From Anaerolineae bacterium (GTDB lineage: Bacteria > Chloroflexota > Anaerolineae > 4572-78 > J111): 64,000 nt of DNA. The stretch spans positions 1-64,000 of the forward strand of contig JAKLJP010000025.1 of assembly GCA_023151115.1 (NCBI GenBank). The letters run 5' to 3'. Of the stretch, positions 57,928-64,000 are shown one piece after another. Within the stretch, counting starts at the first letter, position 1. Every line of letters starts with the position of its first letter. Both the position numbers and the translations under genes were made by a program. The notes below the pieces were generated by a model. That model saw only the letters and a program-made list of their open reading frames with translations. It did not search any database and was not told where the DNA came from.

Positions 57928-59178
57928 CTAATCCCGCAAGGCCGGATTAAATACCTGGTCAAGGCCGGTATTCATCAAATTCAACGAGAATGAAATCAAG
58001 GCAATGGTTACAATGACCGGGAGGTAGGCCCACCATTTGCCCAGGAGATGGGCCTGGTAAATCATCGCCCAGTTCATCATCAACCCCAGCGTGGGCACTT
58101 CGGTGGTGCGGGGGCCTAGCCCAAGAACGGATAATGCTGCCTCGACCAGGATGGCCGAGGAGATCTGTAAAATCAGGGCCATAATGACATAAGAAGCAAT
58201 GTAAGGCAGAATATCGCGGGTGATAATATGCGTAATAGAGTGCCCGGATAGTTTGGATAAATTGACATGATCCCGGTTACGCAGTGAAATGACCTGCGCC
58301 CGCACGGCCCTGGTGGTCCAAACCCAGGAGGTTAAGCCGATTACCAGGGCGATGACAAAGGCGCCCCGATGTTCCTGCCCAATGCTGAATGAAATTAAAA
58401 TCAACAATACAAAGCTGGGGATAACGGTAAAGATATTGGTGATGAACATAATCACATCATCCACCAGGCCGCCGATATATCCGCCCAGCAAGCCCAATGT
58501 CAACCCGATGAAAGTGGCAACGAGACCAGCGACAAGACCAATTTGTAAGGAGACTCGGGTGGCGGTTACCAGTTCCGTGAGCACATCCCGGCCAAAGTTA
58601 TCGGTGCCAAGCGGCAGCGTCCGCACGTTGGTCAACTGATTAATATTCACGTAATCAGTTTGGTTAACCGCGCCGGTCTGCTCCAGCACGTTGGATTCTG
58701 GATTTTGCGCGGCGATGATGAGCGGTTCTATGGATAAAAGCCCCTGAAGCGAGGCGTCGAGCCGTTGATAAGCCCTCATTTTGGCAATCGTCATGCCGGG
58801 CAGTCTCTTTTTGGGGTCATAATTTTCTTGCCATTGCGCCAGAAGTTTTTCCGTGTCGGCAAGGTCAATTTCGCTTTCAGGGATGCCGCTGGCTACCAGC
58901 CAGGTCTTCATCTCAAGGCGCTTCTCATTGTCCAATTTGTCGGCGATTCGCTGGGAAGCAGGATCGCCTATGTTCAGGGTGTAGGCAGTACTGCCAACAC
59001 TGTCATACACACTGACATAAGTTCCAGGTGGAAAGAAAGTGCCCTGACCAATGATGGCTAAGGGCGGGTCCGGTATGATAATCGGATAGAGGATCACGGT
59101 CAGCAGGATGGCCATAAAGATGACAAAGCCGATGATAAAATTAGTAGAGCGAAAAATCTGTCGAATGATATGTTTCAT
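57928..59178 (-). CDS. Opp/Dpp-type ABC importer, permease 2 (DppC-like) with a large extracytoplasmic insert
   Basis: About 416 residues, starting [18 protein letters not shown] at 59178, longer than the usual ~300. After the first membrane helix, about 160 residues (around 55-200, with [20 protein letters not shown] and [15 protein letters not shown]) form a domain before the normal core [20 protein letters not shown]. The coupling loop is present ([14 protein letters not shown] region [10 protein letters not shown]). The insert may contact the binding protein. Confidence 0.93.
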   Translation of the reverse strand: MKHIIRQIFRSTNFIIGFVIFMAILLTVILYPIIIPDPPLAIIGQGTFFPPGTYVSVYDSVGSTAYTLNIGDPASQRIADKLDNEKRLEMKTWLVASGIPESEIDLADTEKLLAQWQENYDPKKRLPGMTIAKMRAYQRLDASLQGLLSIEPLIIAAQNPESNVLEQTGAVNQTDYVNINQLTNVRTLPLGTDNFGRDVLTELVTATRVSLQIGLVAGLVATFIGLTLGLLGGYIGGLVDDVIMFITNIFTVIPSFVLLILISFSIGQEHRGAFVIALVIGLTSWVWTTRAVRAQVISLRNRDHVNLSKLSGHSITHIITRDILPYIASYVIMALILQISSAILVEAALSVLGLGPRTTEVPTLGLMMNWAMIYQAHLLGKWWAYLPVIVTIALISFSLNLMNTGLDQVFNPALRD

Positions 59179-59191
59179 GGCCGCCCCCCCT

Positions 59192-60196
59192 CTAATCTGA
59201 CTGCGCCGCTTTAATGCGCGGGTCAATTAAACCATAAACAATCTCGATAGCAAACGTTGTCAGCAGAACCATGATGGTAATAATCAACGTTATAGCAGAG
59301 ACAAGCGGATAATCCTGTCCCGTTATTGCGTTTAGCAGCGTGGTGCCCAGCCCCGGATAACTAAAGATGATTTCTGCCACCAATGCGCCGCCAACCATCG
59401 TGCCAATGGATAGGGCCAAACCGGTTACCTGCGGCAGCATGGCGTTTCTGAAGACATAGCCCACAATTTTGCGGTCTTTGATGCCCATAAAGCGGCTGTA
59501 CTTTACATAGTCCGCATTCAATTCATAGATCGCCATCGAGCGCATCCCAATCGCCTGCCCCCCAACGGCAATTAACACAAGTGACCAAAATGGCAATTGA
59601 TAATGAACAAAGACAGACCAGATAAAAGGCCAGGTAAAGCTGGGGATGAGATCAAACCCGTATCCACCAGAGGTTGGAAACCATTCTAAAGTGACAGCAA
59701 AAATAACCAGCAAAATAATGGCCATGCCAAAGGCCGGCAGCCCGCTGACAAAAATGCTGATGGGCAGCAGAATTTTATCAAAGCCCCCTCGCAGATAGGC
59801 CGCCAATGCGCCGAGCGTGTTGCCGATCAGCCAACCGACGATGATGGCCGGGAACTGTAGCGCTACCGTCCACCCAACGGAAGCCTTGAGTACATCGGCC
59901 ACTGTTCTGGGATATTGGCTAAACGAGTAACCAAAATCACCGCGCGCTACATTTTGGACGTAGATGAAAAATTGTTCAACAATGGGTTTGTCGGTGCCAA
60001 ACAGTTTGGTGTACTGCTCATAAATTGCCTGGACCCCGGTTGCATTGCTCATACCCTGGGCAAATCTGGCGACAATGGCGGCCACAGGATCGCCCGGCAT
60101 TAAGCGGGGCAGGGTGAAATTCAACACAAAAGCCGCAACGAAGGTAATGGCAAACCACATGAGTTTATTAAGGAAATATTTTCGGTACCCTTTCAA
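59192..60196 (-). CDS. Opp/Dpp-type ABC importer, permease 1 (DppB-like)
   Basis: 334 residues with six hydrophobic helices. It shows the DppB pattern [16 protein letters not shown] near the start and the coupling loop [29 protein letters not shown]. It is separated from the binding-protein gene by about 370 bases that hold a terminator and repeats, so it is expected to be expressed less than the binding protein. Confidence 0.95.
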   Translation of the reverse strand: MKGYRKYFLNKLMWFAITFVAAFVLNFTLPRLMPGDPVAAIVARFAQGMSNATGVQAIYEQYTKLFGTDKPIVEQFFIYVQNVARGDFGYSFSQYPRTVADVLKASVGWTVALQFPAIIVGWLIGNTLGALAAYLRGGFDKILLPISIFVSGLPAFGMAIILLVIFAVTLEWFPTSGGYGFDLIPSFTWPFIWSVFVHYQLPFWSLVLIAVGGQAIGMRSMAIYELNADYVKYSRFMGIKDRKIVGYVFRNAMLPQVTGLALSIGTMVGGALVAEIIFSYPGLGTTLLNAITGQDYPLVSAITLIITIMVLLTTFAIEIVYGLIDPRIKAAQSD

Positions 60197-60257
60197 TGTT
60201 TACCTCCTGTCAGTTCACCTAAGTGGGCCACAAATGGCGCGTTTTAGCCGGCGGGTA

Positions 60258-60380
60258 ACTACCACTCCTCATGTCATTTCTCGGCTTTCAGCCTCGAAAT
60301 CTCTGAGACTGTTGTCTGCAAACCACGGAATAGAAGATTTCTCGCTCCTAACGTCGCTCGAAATGACATGACTGACTAGT
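60258..60380. repeat. dispersed repeat family B, copy 2
   Basis: Matches 12730-12851. Here the inner segment reads ATTTC-TCGGCTTTCAGCCTC-GAAAT, the exact reverse complement of the corresponding segment in copy 1, while the flanks are in the same orientation. Confidence 0.75.
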
Positions 60381-60409
60381 ACACTTGGGCGGAAGTAAGT
60401 TTACAGTTT

Positions 60410-60463
60410 GTAGTGGCGACTTCAGTCGCTTAACCTGCCCAAAACGACTAAAGTCGTCACTAC
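60410..60463. repeat. GTAGTGGCGACTT hairpin
   Basis: GTAGTGGCGACTTCAGTCG (60410-60428) faces CGACTAAAGTCGTCACTAC (60445-60463), 17 of 19 pairs. It lies between the binding-protein terminator and the permease gene. Confidence 0.6.
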
Positions 60464-60509
60464 GATCTGTAGGGTCATTTACGCCGCGTTGTACTAGTTA
60501 CCTATTACA

Positions 60510-60555
60510 GGCGTTAAAATTCAACAGTCATGCCCTGGTGGGGGCATGACTGTTG
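60510..60555 (-). terminator. terminator/attenuator after the Opp-type binding-protein gene
   Basis: CAACAGTCATGCCC pairs with GGGCATGACTGTTG (14 bp). On the minus strand it is followed by AATTTTAAC. It probably reduces read-through into the permease genes so that the binding protein is made in excess. Confidence 0.7.
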
Positions 60556-60570
60556 TTACTAACTGAGGGG

Positions 60571-62415
60571 TTACTGCGAAGCCAACCCTTCCTCAACCAG
60601 CTCCAGGTTATACAGCCCGGCAATAGAGTAGCCATCGATCAGATTCAACGGCGGGACGGGTGGTTCGGTGCCGTCGCCATCGTACGGGAAGCCTGTCCAA
60701 ACCGTTTCATTCACCGCATGGAAGTTTTGGGGACGGTACATGAGTGTAAAGGAGGGGACATCGGTCAGGTAAATCTTAACCAGCTCCGTATAGGTCTCCT
60801 TCAGCTTGGCGGGGTCGGTTTCACTGGGGATGGAGCTGATCAAGGCATCCACTTCGGGATTGCTGTACTGGCCCCAGTTGCCGTTCCAGTTACCGGCCAT
60901 GCCCACAAATTCAGAGCTGAGCAGTTTGCGGATACGTCCCCAGGGCTGGGTGGGGCCGGCGCCGTCAGTCCACATCATAAAGATGTCATAGCCTTCGGGC
61001 AGAGGCTTATCCGAGGCAGTGACGACGGTCTGGTACACAGACCATTCAGGGTAGTTGGTGGTGATGTCAATGCCGATTTCTTTGCCGGCGGCAGCGACCA
61101 CTTCAATCGCGGCCTGCCAATCGGACCAGCCGTTGGGGCAGGTGGCCACGTAATGCAGGTTCTCGCCCTCGTATTCGCGCCAGCCATCGCCGTCGGAATC
61201 AACAATCCCGGCGTCATCAAGCAGCTTCTTGGCCCCTTCGATGTCGTTGCCAACCCACTGTAGGTCCGCGACAGCATCGTGATCGTACATGGCCTGCTCA
61301 CCTTCGGTGGGGTTCATGAGGGAGCGCGGCACCTGCTCGAAGGTGGCCGATTGGTTGGTCATGGCGTTAGCAATGATGGTGGGGTAGTCAACCGCAATGG
61401 CAATGGCCTTGCGCACCGCCACCTGGTCCAACCCAGGGGATTTCAGGTTATAGTAGGCGGTGGGAAGGCTGGCCCCAATGCCATAAGGAGGCTCAGGCAG
61501 GTAGGTCGAGATGGGCAGGCCGTAGTTTTCCCACAGAAGGTGAATATTGGAGTTAAACTGCTGGCTGACATCCACCTCACCTTTGGCCAGGGCAGCAGAA
61601 CCGGCGGCGTTATCCTTAAAGATTGTATGCGCCAGGTACTTCGGAACCGGCAGCTTGCCCCACATAGATTCATCCTGCCCCCAGTAGTTGTCATCACGAA
61701 TGAGGACAACTTTGGTATCATCCGTGAAGAATTTGTGATAGGGCCCGGAGTAAACAACGTCCTCGGCGGTATCAGCCAGCAACTCGGTGGCATCACCTTT
61801 GACCCGCTCTTCCAGGGTTTCGGTCCAGGCTTTCTGAATGACATAGTTGGTGCTCAGGTAAGCAGCCACCAGTAGCGGATTGACTGCCTTGCCGTCATCG
61901 TCCAGTTTGGCTTTGACCACAACCGTCTGGGGATCTTCGGCTACGATGTCTTCAATGTAATCTGCGTTGGCAGCGCCGACAGGGGTTTCGTACTTGACAT
62001 GGGTCGCCCAGGTATAAGCGACATCCTCAGCGGTGACCGGGGTACCGTCGCTCCATTTGGCGGCCTCTTTGAGCTTAAAGGTGAGCTCGGTCCGATCAGC
62101 GTTCCACGCATAATCACCATCAGCCAGTAAAGGATAGACCTTGCCGTCGAGCATGTTGTACAGATACGGGGTTTCAAACATGGTGACGCGGGGGTTGTCG
62201 TCCATATTTTCAATAGCCATCGAATTATTGTTGCTGGAGGAATATGGATTCCAGCCAACAACCGGCCCCCACTGAAACCCATTGAAATACAGGGTTTCTT
62301 CGCGGGGCAGAGAATCCGCGTCAACTGGGTCTTGAGCCAAAGCCGTGCCCTGGGTTACCAGCAGCAACGAAGCAACTAGTAACAAAACAGTCATCAAAAA
62401 CCACTTCGTTTTCAT
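60571..62415 (-). CDS. Opp/Dpp-type extracellular solute-binding protein (SBP_bac_5)
   Basis: 614 residues. Sec signal peptide [20 protein letters not shown] ending ALA-Q near residue 27; there is no lipobox. Family 5 features: [12 protein letters not shown] near the N-terminus, [47 protein letters not shown]. It delivers peptides or, as in cellobiose/xylan systems of thermophiles, oligosaccharides. The GH3, sugar isomerase and LacI neighbours favour oligosaccharides. Confidence 0.95.
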   Translation of the reverse strand: MKTKWFLMTVLLLVASLLLVTQGTALAQDPVDADSLPREETLYFNGFQWGPVVGWNPYSSSNNNSMAIENMDDNPRVTMFETPYLYNMLDGKVYPLLADGDYAWNADRTELTFKLKEAAKWSDGTPVTAEDVAYTWATHVKYETPVGAANADYIEDIVAEDPQTVVVKAKLDDDGKAVNPLLVAAYLSTNYVIQKAWTETLEERVKGDATELLADTAEDVVYSGPYHKFFTDDTKVVLIRDDNYWGQDESMWGKLPVPKYLAHTIFKDNAAGSAALAKGEVDVSQQFNSNIHLLWENYGLPISTYLPEPPYGIGASLPTAYYNLKSPGLDQVAVRKAIAIAVDYPTIIANAMTNQSATFEQVPRSLMNPTEGEQAMYDHDAVADLQWVGNDIEGAKKLLDDAGIVDSDGDGWREYEGENLHYVATCPNGWSDWQAAIEVVAAAGKEIGIDITTNYPEWSVYQTVVTASDKPLPEGYDIFMMWTDGAGPTQPWGRIRKLLSSEFVGMAGNWNGNWGQYSNPEVDALISSIPSETDPAKLKETYTELVKIYLTDVPSFTLMYRPQNFHAVNETVWTGFPYDGDGTEPPVPPLNLIDGYSIAGLYNLELVEEGLASQ

Positions 62416-62440
62416 TTTTTTCTCCTCTGTAGAATTAAAT

Positions 62441-62458
62441 GTTTTTAGCGATTAAACC
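62441..62458. promoter_or_regulatory. candidate LacI-type operator
   Basis: GTTTTTAGCGATTAAACC is an imperfect palindrome with the central CG seen in LacI/PurR-family operators (half sites TTTTAG / ATTAAA). It lies between the predicted -10 box and the binding-protein ATG, a position suited for repression. Confidence 0.45.
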
Positions 62459-62479
62459 AACGTACCAGGGTTTTGGTTA

Positions 62480-62485
62480 ATTATA
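62480..62485 (-). promoter_or_regulatory. -10 box of the oligosaccharide operon
   Basis: TATAAT on the minus strand, about 65 bases upstream of the binding-protein start. No good -35 is seen, and the H2 element begins about 25 bases upstream. Confidence 0.4.
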
Positions 62486-62509
62486 GGGAGCGCAGCACCT
62501 CCTTTCATT

Positions 62510-62647
62510 AAAGAGAGTTCTCGGAAAATAGATGTTAGCCTTAAAGTAGACGGAAGACGTAACACGCAAGACGTATCGTCGGGCGTCTTGCGTCTTCCGT
62601 CAAGCAGAAAGGTGCGGTGGTTAACGACTTTCCGAGAAAGCTCTAAA
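62510..62647. mobile_element. TIR-bounded hairpin element H2
   Basis: The ends AGAGTTCTCGGAAAAT (left) and its counterpart ACTTTCCGAGAAAGCTCT (right) are inverted repeats of about 14-16 bases, and GTTAGCC faces GGTTAAC. The centre is a perfect GACGGAAGACG...CGTCTTCCGTC-type hairpin built of ACGCAAGACG words (62551-62603). No coding capacity. Confidence 0.5.
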
Positions 62648-62650
62648 TAA

Positions 62651-62775
62651 TGATTTTTGACGATCAAATCCGGTAATACGCTTGGAAGGCTGGAAGATTG
62701 GAAGATTGGATACTGCTTTATCCAGCCTTCCAGTCTTCCAATCTTCCAGTGATAATTACCGTTTTTGAAAATCAA
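62651..62775. mobile_element. TIR-bounded hairpin element H1
   Basis: The outer arms TGATTTTTGA...CGGTAAT (left) and ATTACCG...TTTTTGAAAATCA (right) are inverted. The core is GGAAGGCTGGAAGATTGG and AAGATTGGA opposed by TCCAGCCTTCCAGTCTTCC and AATCTTCCAG. It abuts the last codons of the LacI gene. Confidence 0.5.
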
Positions 62776-62783
62776 AGTTCATA

Positions 62784-63803
62784 TCAGGCCGAACAGCCAC
62801 AAGAACGCCGGATGACAAGTTGGGTGGACAACAAGGTTACAGGGTCAACTTCCTGGCTGGCCAGCAATTTGAACAAGTATTGGGCCGCCGTTTTGCCCAC
62901 CCCCTCTGTCGGCGCATTAACCGTGGTCAGGGGCGGGGTCAAAAAAGCTGATAATTCCAGGTCATCAAACCCCACCACACTGATGTCGTCAGGGATGCGC
63001 AATCCTTTTTCATTAAGCGCATTCATAATGCCAACAGCAGAGTCATCATTGCCGGTAAATACGGCATCAAAATCAGGATGTTCGTTTTCTAGAAATTTGG
63101 ACATGGCTTGATAAGCATCGTTGCGATTGTATTCCCCTGAGACGATCAACTCAGGGTTGTAGGCAATCCCATGGACTTCTAACGACTCTTGATAGCCCAG
63201 CTCCCGCCGCTGCGAGTCTTCATTGTCGGCGGGACCGCGCACAAAAACAATGCGGCGGCGGTGATGCACCTCGATGAGGTGATCAATCAGTTCTCGGGTG
63301 GCGCGCTTATTCCAAACCGTCACGCTGGGAATGTTTAAACCTTCTGGGGGTGTTTGGTAGATTAACACCACTGGAAAACCGGCCTGGTGCAGTTTGAGAA
63401 TCTCGTCATCAGTGAGGCTGCCGGGAAAGACAATCAGACCATCAGCATTATGAGGACCGATGGGGAGTTGTGCGTCAACCCCATTCCCCACCCAGCGTGA
63501 GGCCACCAGCAAATTGTATCCCTCTTGTTGCACAATTGACTCAATCCCGCTAATTAAGGGCGGAAAAAACACACTGTCTAAATCTGTCAGCAGCACCCCA
63601 ATGGCGCGGGATTTTTGCGTGGCAAGCTGCCGGGCGGCGGCAGAGGGAACATATTGCAGCTCGCTCATCACCTGCTGAATTCGTTCGGCGACTTCCGGAG
63701 AAATCGGAGCGCTATCATTAAGGTAACGGCTCACCGTAGCCGGTGAAACACCCGCTTTTTGCGCCACATCCCGAATGGTTACAGAAGATGATTTTCGGCT
63801 CAT
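62784..63803 (-). CDS. LacI-family transcriptional regulator
   Basis: 339 residues. N-terminal helix-turn-helix VTIRDVAQKAGVSPATVSRYLND with hinge AAARQLATQKS. The sugar-binding domain (AIGVLLTDLDSVFFPPLISGIESIVQQEGYNLLVA) is complete. Relatives sense the imported sugar and release the operator. It is the first gene of the locus and most likely controls the transporter/enzyme operon downstream. The end RRSCGCSA is typical. Confidence 0.94.
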   Translation of the reverse strand: MSRKSSSVTIRDVAQKAGVSPATVSRYLNDSAPISPEVAERIQQVMSELQYVPSAAARQLATQKSRAIGVLLTDLDSVFFPPLISGIESIVQQEGYNLLVASRWVGNGVDAQLPIGPHNADGLIVFPGSLTDDEILKLHQAGFPVVLIYQTPPEGLNIPSVTVWNKRATRELIDHLIEVHHRRRIVFVRGPADNEDSQRRELGYQESLEVHGIAYNPELIVSGEYNRNDAYQAMSKFLENEHPDFDAVFTGNDDSAVGIMNALNEKGLRIPDDISVVGFDDLELSAFLTPPLTTVNAPTEGVGKTAAQYLFKLLASQEVDPVTLLSTQLVIRRSCGCSA

Positions 63804-63844
63804 AGTTTGTCAACCAGCGCCACAATTACCAGGGAACAAACAAA

Positions 63845-63897
63845 AAAATACAACCGCGACCGGTGAGCGAAATCTCGCCGGTTTCAGGTTGTATTTT
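63845..63897. other. long stem-loop upstream of the LacI gene
   Basis: AAAATACAACC (63845-63855) pairs with GGTTGTATTTT (63887-63897), and ACCGGTGAG with CTCGCCGGT inside (one G-T wobble). It may terminate a neighbour transcript in either direction. No coding sequence is seen up to the window end. Confidence 0.5.
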
Positions 63898-64000
63898 GAT
63901 GCACTCCGAAAGTTTTGAGTTACTGTCCCGACACTGGGTAATTGAACACATAGGGGTTGTTCAAACCTTATCACCCTTGAATAAGGATTTTGAAATGGTC

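Larger units (their letters stand above)
60197..60570. other. 374-base spacer: terminator and two repeats
   Basis: Contains family B copy 2 (60258-60380), the GTAGTGGCGACTT hairpin (60410-60463) and the strong stem-loop at 60522-60555. No gene is supported. Confidence 0.6.

Overview
The window looks like a chromosomal segment of a free-living heterotrophic bacterium, most likely a member of Chloroflexota (Anaerolineae-like). This is an inference from gene content: a giant LPDWL-repeat protein with a TPR tail, a membrane-anchored QGG-repeat solenoid protein, a fused NnrD/NnrE, many ABC importers, Mo-hydroxylases and hairpin-rich intergenic spacers. No rRNA, tRNA, CRISPR, phage or transposase gene was seen.

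Layout. 0-5 kb: a J-protein-like remnant, a membrane histidine kinase whose H-box lacks the usual histidine, an OmpR-type regulator and small unknown genes. 5-11.4 kb: the LPDWL-repeat protein, then ndk, two small membrane-anchored genes and nnrDE. 11.5-15.5 kb: a MITE-like hairpin, a YtxH-like gene, membrane proteins, mnmA and a cysteine desulfurase. 15.6-21.8 kb: a signalling island with a NarX-type kinase, two CheB-type methylesterases, a CheR-coiled-coil-PAS protein and a NarL-type regulator, without chemoreceptors, CheA or CheW.

21.8-41.0 kb: about 17 genes all on the minus strand. From the promoter end they are a GntR/FCD regulator, a 3-hydroxyisobutyrate-dehydrogenase-like enzyme, E1 alpha and beta of a 2-oxoacid/acetoin dehydrogenase, a substrate-binding protein made of two near-identical fused domains, LivH/M/G/F, an EamA exporter, an ACMSD-like amidohydrolase, a phytoene-dehydrogenase-like flavoprotein, a DHPON-hydrolase-like alpha/beta hydrolase, and a CoxG-CoxM-CoxL-CoxS-type molybdenum hydroxylase. 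This reads as uptake plus catabolism of one unknown organic substrate, perhaps an N-heterocycle.

41-48.6 kb: an amidohydrolase, an MFS transporter, a small conserved gene, tex, a saccharopine-dehydrogenase-like gene and a P-type ATPase fragment. 48.6-63.8 kb: an ABC exporter, then a minus-strand carbohydrate locus: LacI regulator, Opp/Dpp-type importer, sugar isomerase/epimerase, Gfo/Idh/MocA oxidoreductase, VOC protein and a GH3 beta-glucosidase with a PA14 insert. It fits import of an oligosaccharide and its hydrolysis inside the cell.

The most striking non-genic signal is a set of many different intergenic hairpins whose arms are iterations of a 7-10 base word (GGTAGCA, ATTTACG, CACAGAG, GATTGGA and others). 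Several have longer terminal inverted repeats. Some occur more than once, one pair differs by an exact internal inversion, and some supply stop codons, ribosome-binding sites or extra codons to neighbouring genes.
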